Source: Luteitalea sp. TBR-22 (GTDB lineage: Bacteria; Acidobacteriota; Vicinamibacteria; Vicinamibacterales; Vicinamibacteraceae). Taken from it: 64,000 nucleotides of DNA. The translations under genes and the position numbers were made by a program. Position 1 is the stretch's first letter; the number at the start of each line of letters is the position of its first letter. Of the stretch, positions 44,055 to 57,510 are shown piece by piece. The stretch spans positions 2,688,501 to 2,752,500 of the forward strand of contig NZ_AP024452.1 of assembly GCF_016865485.1 (NCBI RefSeq), written 5' to 3'. The notes beneath the pieces are model-generated. The model saw nothing but the letters and a program-made list of their open reading frames with translations. It did no database searches and had not been told where the DNA came from.

Positions 44055-46115
44055 CTACGGCGCAGCAGGCTTCCCAGGCGCCTTCGTGAGATCGGGCGGC
44101 GGGTCGCCGAAGATGTGGTGGTTGAACCAGCCCAGATTGTGCTGGATCACCGCGCGCATCGACTTCGGCTTCGTGATGCCGTGGCCGAAGCCCTTGTAGA
44201 CGATCATCTCCACCGGCACGCCGCGGTCCTCGAGTCCCTGGCGCAGCTCGTAGGCGTTGGCGATCGGCACCCGCTTGTCGAACTCGCCGTGCTGGATCAG
44301 CGTCGGCGTCTTCGCGCCCATCACGTACGACATCGGTGACGTCTTCTTGTAGATGTCCGGATCGGTGGCCGGGTCGGCGTCGAGGTACTGGATCGTGAAC
44401 GGCGTGATGTCGGTGTTGTAGTAGTACGTCGCCCAGTTGGAGATCCCGGCGCCCACCGAGATTGCCCTGAACCTCGTCGTCGAGGTGGTGAGGAACGCGG
44501 AGATGTAGCCGCCCTGGCTCCAGCCCATGCAGCCGAGCCGGTTCGGGTCCACCATCCCCTTGGCGATCAGGCTGTCGATGCCGGACAGCACGTCCCAGGC
44601 GTCGCCGACGCCCAGGTTGCGGACGTTCAACTGGCGGAAGCGCTGCCCGTAGCCGGCGCTGCCGCGGTAGTTCACCTTGAGCACGAGCGCGCCGCGCGCG
44701 ACCCAGAGGTCCGACGGGTAGTAGCGCGCGTCGATGGCCTGCGGTCGGTCGACACCGGTCGGGCCGCCGTGGATGACGCAGAGCAGCGGGTACTTGCGGC
44801 CTGGCTGGAAGTCGCGCGGCTTCACGAGGATGCCCTCGATCGTCTCGCCGTCCTGGCTCTTCCAGCTGATCACCTCGCGCGTGCCGAGCGTCCAGCCGGC
44901 CAGGCGGGTCGACCGCGTGGTGAGCGCGCGAGGGCTGAAGGTGGCGATGTCGGTCACGTACACCTCGGGCAGCGTCGTGCCCGACGAGGCGATCAGGCCG
45001 AGGGTCCGGCCATCGGCCGAGAACGAGCCCGACTGCATGATCAAGCCGTCGGGCGACGACACGCGCGTCACCGTGCGCGCCTGCGGGTCGACGCGGAACA
45101 GGTGCGACGCCGTCTTCTGGAGGGCAGCCACGTAGAGGCCGGTCGGCGTCCACGCCACCAGGCTCGCATCCTCGTCGAGCGCGTCGGTGACCGACGTCGC
45201 GGGCCCGCCCGCGACGTTGACGATGGCGACGCGGCTGTTGGCGTGGAAGTACTTCGGGGCGCCCATCGCCGACCCGAACGCGAGCCGCGTGCCGTCGGGC
45301 GACCACCGGGGGTTGGTGTCCGGCCCCGGCTGCGACACCACCGCGCGCACCGCGTCGGTGGCGAGGTCGAGCACGTGGATGTCGGAGCTGGCGCCGTCGA
45401 TCAGGTCGGGTGTCCGCGTCGCGCCGAAGGCGACGCGCGTGCCGTCGGGCGACACCTCGAAGGCCTGCACATGGCGCCCGGCGCCGCGCGTGCGCTGGCG
45501 CCCCTTGGCCGGCGCCTTCATGGCCTCGACCGCGTCGACCGTCCAGAGGTGCGCCGGCTGGTAGTCGCGACGCACGACGGTGAACTCCCCGTAGGCGTCC
45601 TTGCGGGCCTTGTCGGCGGCCGGCTCTCCCTCGGGGGCAGCGAACACGATGGTGCGACCGTCAGGGCTCCACTCGTGGTTGGTGATCCCGGCATCGTGCC
45701 TGGTCAGCACGATTGCCTCGCCGCCGTCAGGCCTGATGGCGTGGATCTGCGCCTTGTCGTCGACGCTCCTCAGGAAGGTGATCCACCGGCTGTCGGGCGA
45801 CCACTCGAGGTCGCCGATCTGCCGTCCGCGCGTCAGCTGCGCCACGGTGCCCGTCTTCGTGTCGGCGACGAAGACCTGCGCGACGAACGCGTCCTTCTCC
45901 CAGTCGGTGAGGGTCTCCTCGTACGCGATCCAGCGTCCGTCAGGCGAGACGGTGGGGGCGGCGACCGACCCGAGTTCGACGAGTTCGTCGACGGTGGGGA
46001 CGTGCGGCGCCACCGCGGCGGCAGTCTGCGCGCGCGAGGGCAGGGGAGCGAGAAGGAACGCGACGAGGGCCGCGGCGGCCCCTGAAACGACGAAACGGCC
46101 GGTGGGCATGAGCAT
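44055..46115 (-). CDS. S9 family prolyl oligopeptidase-type peptidase
   Basis: The protein has 686 residues. A signal peptide (AAALVAFLLAPLPSRAQT) indicates export. An N-terminal beta-propeller follows with WD-like TolB repeats (VSPDGRWIAYEETLT, WSPDSRWITFLRS, WSPDGRTIVFAAPEG, WSPDGTRLAFGSAMG). The C-terminal alpha/beta hydrolase domain has Ser533 in GCMGWSQGGY, Asp613 in QHGEFDKRV and His645 in GFGHGI, a complete triad in the normal S9 order. It hydrolyses oligopeptides in the periplasm or outside. TACAAT on the minus strand about 18 nt upstream of the ATG is a good -10 candidate and gives a leader of about a dozen bases. It is monocistronic. Confidence 0.93.
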   Translation of the reverse strand: MLMPTGRFVVSGAAAALVAFLLAPLPSRAQTAAAVAPHVPTVDELVELGSVAAPTVSPDGRWIAYEETLTDWEKDAFVAQVFVADTKTGTVAQLTRGRQIGDLEWSPDSRWITFLRSVDDKAQIHAIRPDGGEAIVLTRHDAGITNHEWSPDGRTIVFAAPEGEPAADKARKDAYGEFTVVRRDYQPAHLWTVDAVEAMKAPAKGRQRTRGAGRHVQAFEVSPDGTRVAFGATRTPDLIDGASSDIHVLDLATDAVRAVVSQPGPDTNPRWSPDGTRLAFGSAMGAPKYFHANSRVAIVNVAGGPATSVTDALDEDASLVAWTPTGLYVAALQKTASHLFRVDPQARTVTRVSSPDGLIMQSGSFSADGRTLGLIASSGTTLPEVYVTDIATFSPRALTTRSTRLAGWTLGTREVISWKSQDGETIEGILVKPRDFQPGRKYPLLCVIHGGPTGVDRPQAIDARYYPSDLWVARGALVLKVNYRGSAGYGQRFRQLNVRNLGVGDAWDVLSGIDSLIAKGMVDPNRLGCMGWSQGGYISAFLTTSTTRFRAISVGAGISNWATYYYNTDITPFTIQYLDADPATDPDIYKKTSPMSYVMGAKTPTLIQHGEFDKRVPIANAYELRQGLEDRGVPVEMIVYKGFGHGITKPKSMRAVIQHNLGWFNHHIFGDPPPDLTKAPGKPAAP

Positions 46116-46170
46116 CTCGGAAGACGAGACGCATTGTACCCACCGACCGTTCCTGGTTCACTGCGCGTGC

Positions 46171-46196
46171 AATTTGAAATCCGGAATTTCAAATTG
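46171..46196. repeat. Solo 26-nt AT-rich arm
   Basis: The same 26-base layout as the arms of the udk-flanking elements: three heptamers (AATTTGA, AATCCGG, AATTTCA) plus AATTG. Here there is no partner arm or GC core. It lies between the S9 peptidase start and the ilvC stop codon. Confidence 0.75.
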
Positions 46197-46214
46197 GCGC
46201 AGGCGCGCCAGCGC

Positions 46215-47418
<1,204 letters not shown>

Positions 47419-47422
47419 GAGC

Positions 47423-47973
47423 CTACACCGAGTGCGAGATCAGGTCTTCCTCGGCCTTGGCAGCGCCGAAGTCCTGCTCGTCTTCGGGCGGCTTGCTGGC
47501 CGTGCCGGTGCCGCGGAGCATCGCCAGCCGGCCGGTGCGGGCCATCTCGACGATGCCGTACGGATCGAGCACGTCGATCAGGCTCTGGACCTTGTCCTCG
47601 TTGCCGGTGATCTCGATCACCAGCGACTCGGGCGAGACGTCGATGATGCGCGCGCGATACACCGACGCGAGCTGGAAGATCTGCGCCCGCGTCTCGGGCG
47701 TGGTCTTCACCTTGAGGATGCACAGCTCGCGGAAGATCGACGGGCGGCGCGTCACGTTGTCGACGCGCAGCACCTCGATCAGCTTGTACAGGTTGGCTTC
47801 GATGCGGCGGGCGCCGAACTCGTCGGCCTCCACGGCAATCGTCATCCGCGACACGCCGGCGGTCTCGGTATGGCCGACCGTGATCGAGTCGATGTTGAAG
47901 CCGCGGCGCCGGATGAGCCCACTCACGCGGGTCAGGACGCCAGGATGGTCTTCGACGAGCACCACGAAGGTGT

Positions 47974-47977
<4 letters not shown>
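47423..47977 (-). CDS. ilvN: Acetolactate synthase small (regulatory) subunit
   Basis: The protein has 184 residues. An N-terminal ACT domain (TFVVLVEDHPGVLTRVSGLIRRRGFNIDSITVG) binds branched-chain amino acids for feedback inhibition. The C-terminal domain carries the conserved ELCILKVKT, ASVYRARIIDVSPESLVIEITG and YGIVEMARTGRLAM. A short charged tail (DEQDFGAAKAEEDL) follows. It activates and regulates the catalytic subunit. Its ATG overlaps the ilvB stop codon by 4 nt, so the two subunits are translationally coupled. Confidence 0.96.
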
Positions 47978-49683
<1,706 letters not shown>

Positions 49684-49686
49684 AAC

Positions 49687-49752
49687 AGGCTCAGGGCTCT
49701 AGGCTCAGGGCTCAGAAAGCAGGCTGCAGGCTACGGGCTGCAGGCTACGAGG
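49687..49752. repeat. Heptamer array filling the ilvD-ilvB gap
   Basis: Units of the GGCTCAG, GGCTCTA, GGCTGCA and GGCTACG types run from 3 bases before the ilvB start codon to the base before the ilvD stop codon. Confidence 0.85.
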
Positions 49753-51456
49753 TTACCGAGTCGGATTGGCCAGGGTGGCCGCCGGGCGCGTGATGGCGCC
49801 CTCGGAGGCCGACGACACGAGGCTGGCGTACTTGGCCATGACTCCCGTCGTGTAGCGCGGCGCCGGTGGCACGTACGCCGCGAGCCGCCGCGCGATCTCG
49901 TCGTCGCTCACCGCCATGTCGAGGCGGCGGTTCTTGAGGTCGAAGGTGATGACGTCGCCGTCGCGGATGGCCGCGATGGGTCCGCCGTTGACGGCTTCGG
50001 GAGCGACGTGGCCGGCCATCAGGCCGCGCGTCGCGCCCGAGAAGCGGCCGTCGGTGAGCAGGGCGACCTTGTCGCCGAGGCCGGCGCCCATGATGGCGGC
50101 CGTCACGCCGAGCATCTCGCGCATGCCGGGACCACCCTTCGGCCCCTCGTGGCGGATGACCACGACGTCGCCTGCCTGGATGCTGCCGGCCTGCACGGCC
50201 GCGAAGGCCGCTTCCTCGCCCTCGAACACCCGGGCCGGGCCCTGGTGACCGGCGAGCGACGAGCCGGCAACCTTCACCACGCAGCCCTCGGGCGCGATGT
50301 TGCCCTTGAGGATGAGCAGTCCGCCGGTCGGCTTGAGTGGCGTGGCGAACGGGCGCACGACGTCCTGGCCGGGCGTCTCGACGACCGCCGCGGCTTCCTC
50401 GCCGATGGTCCGGCCGGTGACCGTCGGCGCGCTGCCGTCGATCAGGCCCGCCTGCACGAGCCGCTGGCACACGACGCCCGTGCCGCCCGCCTTGTGCAGG
50501 TCGGCCGCCACGTAGCGCCCACCCGGCTTCAGGTCGGCGAGCAGCGGCGTGCGGTCGTTGATCGGGTTGTAGTCGTCGATGCTCAGGGACACGCCGGCCT
50601 CGGCCGCGATCGCGAGCAGGTGCATCACCGCGTTGGTCGAGCCGCCGGTCGCGACGACGCCGGCGATCGCGTTCTCGACCGACGTGCGCGTGATCAGGTC
50701 GCGCGGCCGGACGTTGCGCGCCAGGTTCTCCATCGCCAGCCGACCGGCCTGCTCGGCTGCCGCTTCCTTGGCCGGGTGCGTCGCCGGGATGCTCACGCTG
50801 CCCATCGCCGCCACGCCGAGGAACTCGGCCACCATGGCCATCGTGTTGGCGGTGAACTGGCCGCCGCACGCGCCCGCGCCGGGGCAGGCCTTGTCCTCGA
50901 GGTCCTTGAGTTCGAGCAGGGTGATGCGCCCGGCGGCCTGCGCGCCGATGCCCTCGAACACGTCCTGGATGGTGACGTCCTTGCCCTGCCAGGTGCCCGG
51001 ATCGATCGACCCGCCGTAGAGGATCACGCCCGGGATGTTCAGGCGCGCCAGCGCCATGATCGTCCCCGGAATCGTCTTGTCGCAGCCGCACAGCATGACG
51101 ACCGCGTCGAGGTGGTGCCCGAAGGTGACCAGTTCGATCGAGTCGGCGATCACCTCGCGGCTCACCAGCGAGGCGCGCATGCCCTCGGCGCCCATCGTGA
51201 TGCCGTCCGACACGGCGATCGTGTTGAACTCCATCGGCGTGCCGCCGGCCTTGCGCACGCCGTCCTTGACGTGCTCGGCCAGGCGCCGCAGGTGGAAGTT
51301 GCACGGGCCGATCTCGGTCCACGTGTTCGCGATGCCGACCAGCGGCTTGGCGAGGTCCTCGTCGGTGAAGGCGCAGGCCTTCAACATGGCGCGCGCAGCG
51401 GCGCGGTTGGGGCCGTCCGTGAGGGCGGCGCTCTTGTGCTTCTTCGGGTCGCTCAT
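49753..51456 (-). CDS. ilvD: Dihydroxy-acid dehydratase
   Basis: The protein has 567 residues. Iron-sulfur ligands are seen in [11 protein letters not shown] and [16 protein letters not shown], as in the IlvD/Edd family. Other markers are [14 protein letters not shown] (the family DAH-type segment), [29 protein letters not shown] and, near the C-terminus, [22 protein letters not shown]. It dehydrates dihydroxy acids to the 2-oxo acids of valine and isoleucine. ATG 51456 overlaps the pheA stop codon (ATGA), so the two are translationally coupled. The normal neighbour order ilvD before ilvBN-ilvC is kept. Confidence 0.96.
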   Translation of the reverse strand: MSDPKKHKSAALTDGPNRAAARAMLKACAFTDEDLAKPLVGIANTWTEIGPCNFHLRRLAEHVKDGVRKAGGTPMEFNTIAVSDGITMGAEGMRASLVSREVIADSIELVTFGHHLDAVVMLCGCDKTIPGTIMALARLNIPGVILYGGSIDPGTWQGKDVTIQDVFEGIGAQAAGRITLLELKDLEDKACPGAGACGGQFTANTMAMVAEFLGVAAMGSVSIPATHPAKEAAAEQAGRLAMENLARNVRPRDLITRTSVENAIAGVVATGGSTNAVMHLLAIAAEAGVSLSIDDYNPINDRTPLLADLKPGGRYVAADLHKAGGTGVVCQRLVQAGLIDGSAPTVTGRTIGEEAAAVVETPGQDVVRPFATPLKPTGGLLILKGNIAPEGCVVKVAGSSLAGHQGPARVFEGEEAAFAAVQAGSIQAGDVVVIRHEGPKGGPGMREMLGVTAAIMGAGLGDKVALLTDGRFSGATRGLMAGHVAPEAVNGGPIAAIRDGDVITFDLKNRRLDMAVSDDEIARRLAAYVPPAPRYTTGVMAKYASLVSSASEGAITRPAATLANPTR

Positions 51457-52346
51457 GCCTGGGCTCCGGCTGCCACGGGGGCAGGCGCGGTCGTCGAACG
51501 GGGCAGCAGCGTGGAGGGATACGACCCGAGGTTGCGGAGCATGGGGGCGAACTCGCCGAGATGGGCGAGGGCACGCGCGCATCGCGCGTCCTGCGCGCCG
51601 ACCGCGAGGTCGACGTAGAACAGGTACTCCCAGGGGCGCCCGGGGATCGGGCGCGATTCCAGCTTGGTCAGGTCGATGCCCCGCAGCGCGAAGACGCTGA
51701 GCGCCTTGAACAGCGCGCCGGCCTCGTTGGACAGGGTGAAGACGATGGTGGTCTTGTTGGTCGGGGTGCCGGCGTCGACGGCCGCGGGCGACACCACGAG
51801 GAACCGGGTGATGTTGTCGGCGAAGTCCTGGATGCCCGATTGCAGCACCTGCAGGCCGAACACCGCGGCCGCGCGCTCGGAGGCGATCGCCGCCGCGCCG
51901 GCCAATTGCCGGTCCTTGATCAGCTTCACGCTCCCGGCCGTGTCGTACGAGGCCACCACCTCCACACCGGGCAGGTTCCGCAGGTAGCGGTCGCATTGGG
52001 CGAGGGCCTGCGGGTGCGAGTAGATCTGCCGGATCTGGTCCATCGTGGTGCCCGGCAGCGCGATCAGGCTGTGCACCACCCGGAGCTCGACGTCGCCGAC
52101 GATGTGGAGCGGGTGCTCGAGGAGCAGGTCGTAATTGCGGTGGATGGTGCCGCCGATCGAGTTCTCGATGGGCAGGACTCCGAGGCTGGCCGTGCCGCCC
52201 TGGACGGCGCGGAACACGTCCTCGAAGCTGGGACAGGGGAGGAGCGTCGCGTCCGGCGCGTGCTTCTGGGCCGCTGCCTCGCTGTACGCTCCCGGTTCTC
52301 CCTGATACGCCACCACCATGCCCTTCCATGGTGCCGGGGTGGGCAT
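51453..52346 (-). CDS. pheA: Prephenate dehydratase
   Basis: The protein has 297 residues: a PheA dehydratase domain without chorismate mutase, plus ACT. The dehydratase part shows [35 protein letters not shown], a [14 protein letters not shown] segment, [14 protein letters not shown] and the catalytic TRF motif in DNITRFLV. The ACT part ([21 protein letters not shown]) ends in the phenylalanine-binding [15 protein letters not shown]. It makes phenylpyruvate. It heads the branched-chain operon, which is unusual. TATAAC (52358-52363, minus strand) ends 11 nt before the ATG and no Shine-Dalgarno is visible, so the 5' leader is very short. Confidence 0.95.
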   Translation of the reverse strand: MPTPAPWKGMVVAYQGEPGAYSEAAAQKHAPDATLLPCPSFEDVFRAVQGGTASLGVLPIENSIGGTIHRNYDLLLEHPLHIVGDVELRVVHSLIALPGTTMDQIRQIYSHPQALAQCDRYLRNLPGVEVVASYDTAGSVKLIKDRQLAGAAAIASERAAAVFGLQVLQSGIQDFADNITRFLVVSPAAVDAGTPTNKTTIVFTLSNEAGALFKALSVFALRGIDLTKLESRPIPGRPWEYLFYVDLAVGAQDARCARALAHLGEFAPMLRNLGSYPSTLLPRSTTAPAPVAAGAQA

Positions 52347-52445
52347 CGTAAGTCAAAGTTATATTCGTTAGGCAATCATGCGCCGCATTTATTGGATGCG
52401 GCCCGCGCATGGACTGGCGGACTCCGACCTTCGGGCTTCGCAGTC

Positions 52446-52645
52446 GGCCTTGGTCCTTCGGCCTTCGGCCTTCGCTCTTCCCGGTACCCCGTACCCGGTA
52501 CCCGCTACTCGCTGGCCGGTGCCCGGCGCCGGTGCCCGCCGCCCGCCGCCCGCTGCCCGGTGCCCGGCGCCCGGTGCCCGGTGCCCGCTGCCCGCTGCCC
52601 GGTGCCCGGTGCCCGCTGCCCGGTGCCCGGTGCCCGGTGCCCGGC
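52446..52645. repeat. Long heptamer array ending at a -10 box
   Basis: It starts with GGCCTTC/TTCGGCC units, passes through CCGGTAC and CCGCTAC units (about 52481-52515), then about 18 units of CCGGTGC, CCGCTGC, CCGGCGC and CCGCCGC up to 52645. One six-base unit breaks the phase near 52530. TATAAT follows directly. Confidence 0.9.
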
Positions 52646-52651
52646 TATAAT
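52646..52651 (+). promoter_or_regulatory. Perfect -10 box, leaderless start
   Basis: TATAAT lies 9 bases before ATG 52661, leaving a leader of only about 2-3 bases if transcription starts at the usual distance. The -35 position falls inside the heptamer array. Confidence 0.65.
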
Positions 52652-52660
52652 CACCCGTTC

Positions 52661-53185
52661 ATGCTCCGCCCGTACCGTGGCCAATGGCCCCAGCTCGACG
52701 CGTCGGTCTTCATCGACCAGAGCGCCCAGGTCATCGGCGACGTGACGATCGGGCCGGAGTCGAGCGTCTGGATGAACTGCGTGGTGCGCGGCGACGTCCA
52801 CCACATCCGCATCGGCGCTCAATCCAACGTCCAGGACGGCACCATCGTCCACGTGATGCGGGGCACGCACCCGACGACGATCGGCGACAAGGTGACGATC
52901 GGCCACGGGTGCCTGATTCACGGCTGCACGATCGACGACCGCTGCCTGATCGGCATGGGCGCCATCGTGCTCAACGGTGCGGTCATCGGCGCCGACTCGA
53001 TCGTCGCCGCCGGCACGCTGGTGACCGAGCGGACGGTCGTGCCGCCGCGCTCCCTGGTGATGGGCAGCCCGGGCAAGGTCCGGCGCGAACTGACCGACGC
53101 CGAGGTGGCGTCCATCCTCGACTACGCCGCCCGCTACGTGGGCTACCGGCTCGACTACATGGCCCCAGAGGACTCCCGCGGCTGA
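52661..53185 (+). CDS. Gamma-carbonic anhydrase-like hexapeptide-repeat protein
   Basis: The protein has 174 residues of left-handed beta-helix repeats (QVIGDVTIGPESSVWMN, IRIGAQSNVQDG, TIGDKVTIGHGCLIHG, AVIGADSIVAAGTLV). Three histidines in the zinc positions of the gamma-class are present: His64 in GTIVHV, His82 and His87 in GHGCLIHGC. The short form resembles the YrdA/CaiE-like subfamily, in which true carbonic anhydrase activity is often absent. The C-terminal helices (DAEVASILDYAARYVGYRL) pack on the trimer. The start is preceded by a TATAAT and no ribosome-binding site. hisS begins 13 nt after the stop codon, so the two are probably cotranscribed. Confidence 0.88.
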   Translation: MLRPYRGQWPQLDASVFIDQSAQVIGDVTIGPESSVWMNCVVRGDVHHIRIGAQSNVQDGTIVHVMRGTHPTTIGDKVTIGHGCLIHGCTIDDRCLIGMGAIVLNGAVIGADSIVAAGTLVTERTVVPPRSLVMGSPGKVRRELTDAEVASILDYAARYVGYRLDYMAPEDSRG

Positions 53186-53198
53186 TCCGCGGTATCGC

Positions 53199-54569
53199 AT
53201 GGCTTCCACAGCGCCTGCCCGCGGCATGCGGGACTTCCTCCCGGCCGACGTCCGTCGCCGCGCCTACGTGATTGGCGTCATCCGCGGCGTGTACGAGCGC
53301 TATGGCTTCGAGCCGCTCGAGACCCCGGCCGTCGAGAACATCGAGACGCTCCTCGGCAAGTACGGCGAGGAAGGCAATCAGCTCATCTTCAAGATCCTGA
53401 AGCGCGGCGAGCACGAGGCGTCCGGGCAGGCCGATCTCGCCCTGCGGTACGACCTCACCGTGCCGCTGTCCCGAGTGGTCGCCGAGCATCGCGGCGCGCT
53501 CCCCAGGTACTTCAAGCGGTTCCAGATCCAGCCGGTGTGGCGGGCGGATCGGCCGGCCCGTGGCCGCTTCCGCGAGTTCTACCAGTGCGACGTCGACGCG
53601 ACGGGCTCCACCTCGCCCGTGGTCGAGGCCGAACTGTGCGCGGCGGCCTGCGAGGCCATGCAGGCCCTCGGATTCTCCGATGCCGTCCTGCGCCTGAACC
53701 ATCGGGCGGTGCTCGCCGGCGTGCTGGACGTGGCGGGGGTGCCTGCCGACAGGCACGGCGATGCGCTGGTCGCGCTCGACAAGCTCGACAAGATCGGCCT
53801 GGACGGCGTGAAGGCCGAGTACGAGCAGCGCGGCCTCGCACCGGCCCTCGCCGACACGGTCCTGGGCATCCTGGGCGCGGCGGCGATCTCCGGGGCCGTT
53901 GCCGCCGACAACGAAGCGGCCTTGAGCCGGGTGGAGGCGTTCGTCGCCGGCCACGAGGCGGCGACGGCTGGCATCGCGACAATGCGCGAGGTGCTGTCCC
54001 TGGCGGCGCACACGCCGGCGGCGGGGCAGTTGCGCGTCGACCTGAGCCTGGCGCGGGGGCTCTCGTACTACACGGGCTGCATCATGGAGATGACCGTGCC
54101 CGACCTGGCGGGCAGCCTCGGCGGCGGTGGGCGGTACGACAACCTGGTGGGGATGTTCCTCGGGCAGCAGGTGCCGGCCGCCGGGTTCTCGCTGGGCCTC
54201 GAACGCATCCTCGTGGTGATGGGCGAGCGGGGCATGTTCCCGGCGCACATCGCGGCGACCGCGGCCGACGTGCTCGTGGCGCAGTGGAATGCGTCCTCGG
54301 CCGGCGAGGCGCTGGCCCTGGCGCACGCCTTGCGGCGACATGGCCTGCGGGTCGAGGTCTACCCCGACGCCGACAAGCTGGGCAAGCAGTTCAAGTACGC
54401 GGCGTCCACGGGCGTGCCGCTCGTCGTGATCGAGGGCGAGGACGAGAAGGCGGCCGGTGAGCTGACGGTCAAGGACCTGCGCAGCGGCGAGCAGCGGCGG
54501 CTGCCGCGTGCCGATGCCGGTCCGCTGCTGCGCGACCTCCTCACGCCCGCCTCCTCAGGGAGCCTGTAG
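53199..54569 (+). CDS. hisS: Histidyl-tRNA synthetase
   Basis: The protein has 456 residues. Class II motifs are visible: MRDFLPADVRRR at the N-terminus, motif 2 around FKRFQIQPVWRADRPARGRFREFYQCDVD, the histidine-specific segment RGLSYYTGCIMEM, and motif 3 GGGGRYDNLVGMF ... GFSLGLERIL. The C-terminal anticodon-binding domain (ADVLVAQWNASSAGEALALAHALR ... YPDADKLGKQFKYA) is complete. It charges tRNA-His in the cytoplasm. It follows the hexapeptide protein by 13 nt and precedes aspS, a very common order (hisS-aspS) in bacteria. ATG 53199 has no strong Shine-Dalgarno. Confidence 0.97.
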   Translation: MASTAPARGMRDFLPADVRRRAYVIGVIRGVYERYGFEPLETPAVENIETLLGKYGEEGNQLIFKILKRGEHEASGQADLALRYDLTVPLSRVVAEHRGALPRYFKRFQIQPVWRADRPARGRFREFYQCDVDATGSTSPVVEAELCAAACEAMQALGFSDAVLRLNHRAVLAGVLDVAGVPADRHGDALVALDKLDKIGLDGVKAEYEQRGLAPALADTVLGILGAAAISGAVAADNEAALSRVEAFVAGHEAATAGIATMREVLSLAAHTPAAGQLRVDLSLARGLSYYTGCIMEMTVPDLAGSLGGGGRYDNLVGMFLGQQVPAAGFSLGLERILVVMGERGMFPAHIAATAADVLVAQWNASSAGEALALAHALRRHGLRVEVYPDADKLGKQFKYAASTGVPLVVIEGEDEKAAGELTVKDLRSGEQRRLPRADAGPLLRDLLTPASSGSL

Positions 54570-54605
54570 GCTGTACCTGTACCTGCAGGCCTGTCGCCTG
54601 CTTCC

Positions 54606-54623
54606 GGCCGGGCAAACCCGGCC
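54606..54623 (+). terminator. Hairpin between hisS and aspS
   Basis: GGCCGGG-CAAA-CCCGGCC forms a 7-bp GC stem with a 4-nt loop 37 bases after the hisS stop codon. No T-run follows. The aspS -10-like TACGAT begins 2 bases later. Confidence 0.4.
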
Positions 54624-54638
54624 GCTACGATTGCACCA

Positions 54639-56399
<1,761 letters not shown>

Positions 56400-56498
56400 C
56401 CGCAGGCGGCATGCTAGCGTCGACCCCGCGCCACAGGTGGGCAGGCACGGGGCGGCGCTGGCCGCCACGGTAAAGCCGGCTCTCCGAGCCCGGCCGTC

Positions 56499-57506
56499 TT
56501 GCAGGAGAACATCGGTATCGCCATCCCGGCCCCGCGCTCCATTCCGGTCCCCGATCAGGGCGTCGACGTCCTGTTCGGCGCCTACGACGACAACCTGCGC
56601 CTGCTCGAAGACCTCTTCGGCGTGAGCGTCCGCACCAGCGGGCACGAACTCGTCGTGGACGGCGCCTCCGAGCGCCTCGACCGCGTTGAGGCGTTCGTCG
56701 GGCAGTTCGGCGCGCTGCTGCGCGATGGCTACCGGTTCGCGCGTGGCGAGGTCAAGGACGCGATGCGCCTGGCCGCCGAGCATCCGGACCTGGATCTCCG
56801 CGATCACTTCCTGAAGGGCAGCGTGCGGGCGTCGGCCAAGCGACAGGTCGTGCCCAAGACGCCGACGCAGCGCACCTACCTCGAGGCCATCGAGAAGCAC
56901 GACATCGTCTTCGGTGTCGGCCCGGCCGGCACCGGCAAGACGTACCTGGCGATGGCACAGGCGGTGGCCAGCCTGCTGGCCAAGAAGGTGAGCCGGATCG
57001 TGCTCACGCGTCCGGCGGTCGAGGCCGGCGAGAAGCTCGGCTTCCTGCCCGGCGACCTGCAGGAGAAGGTCAACCCGTACCTGCGGCCGCTCTACGACGC
57101 GCTGTACGACATGCTCGAGGCCGACAAGGTCGAGCGCCTGCTCGAACGCGGCACCATCGAGGTCGCGCCGCTGGCCTTCATGCGCGGGCGCACGCTCAAC
57201 GACGCGTTCGTGATCCTCGACGAGGCGCAGAACACGACCTCAGAGCAGATGAAGATGTTCCTCACCCGCCTGGGTTTCGGCAGCAAGGCAGTGGTGACCG
57301 GCGACATCACGCAGATCGACCTGCCGTACGGCCGGCCGTCGGGACTGATCGACGCGATCCGCATCCTCGACAAGGTCGAGGGCCTCGCCTTCGTGCACTT
57401 CACCGACCGCGACGTCGTGCGGCACAAGCTCGTGCAGTTGATCGTCCAGGCCTACGCGGCCCAGGAAGCCGGCGGCCCGGGCGCCCCCGGCAACCCGCGG
57501 GCCTGA
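56499..57506 (+). CDS. phoH: PhoH-family ATPase
   Basis: The protein has 335 residues. A KH-like N-terminal part (residues about 1-90, [15 protein letters not shown]) precedes the ATPase domain with Walker [14 protein letters not shown] and Walker B/DEAQN ([20 protein letters not shown]), then GDITQIDLP. Proteins of this class act with YbeY in ribosomal RNA maturation and quality control. The start is odd: the only canonical option near the conserved region is TTG 56499, but its AGGAG lies just inside the coding sequence, spaced for initiation at the ATC codon of Ile5. No ATG occurs before about residue 87. It is followed by ybeY after 4 nt. Confidence 0.93.
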   Translation: MQENIGIAIPAPRSIPVPDQGVDVLFGAYDDNLRLLEDLFGVSVRTSGHELVVDGASERLDRVEAFVGQFGALLRDGYRFARGEVKDAMRLAAEHPDLDLRDHFLKGSVRASAKRQVVPKTPTQRTYLEAIEKHDIVFGVGPAGTGKTYLAMAQAVASLLAKKVSRIVLTRPAVEAGEKLGFLPGDLQEKVNPYLRPLYDALYDMLEADKVERLLERGTIEVAPLAFMRGRTLNDAFVILDEAQNTTSEQMKMFLTRLGFGSKAVVTGDITQIDLPYGRPSGLIDAIRILDKVEGLAFVHFTDRDVVRHKLVQLIVQAYAAQEAGGPGAPGNPRA

Positions 57507-57510
57507 CGCC

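Larger units (their letters stand above)
52347..52660. other. Divergent intergenic region between pheA and the gamma-carbonic anhydrase gene
   Basis: The 314 bases contain, from left to right, an AT-rich pheA promoter zone (about 52350-52395), GGCCTTC-type heptamers (about 52446-52475), a long CCGGTGC-type heptamer array, and a TATAAT at 52646-52651. No ORF is supported. Confidence 0.6.
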
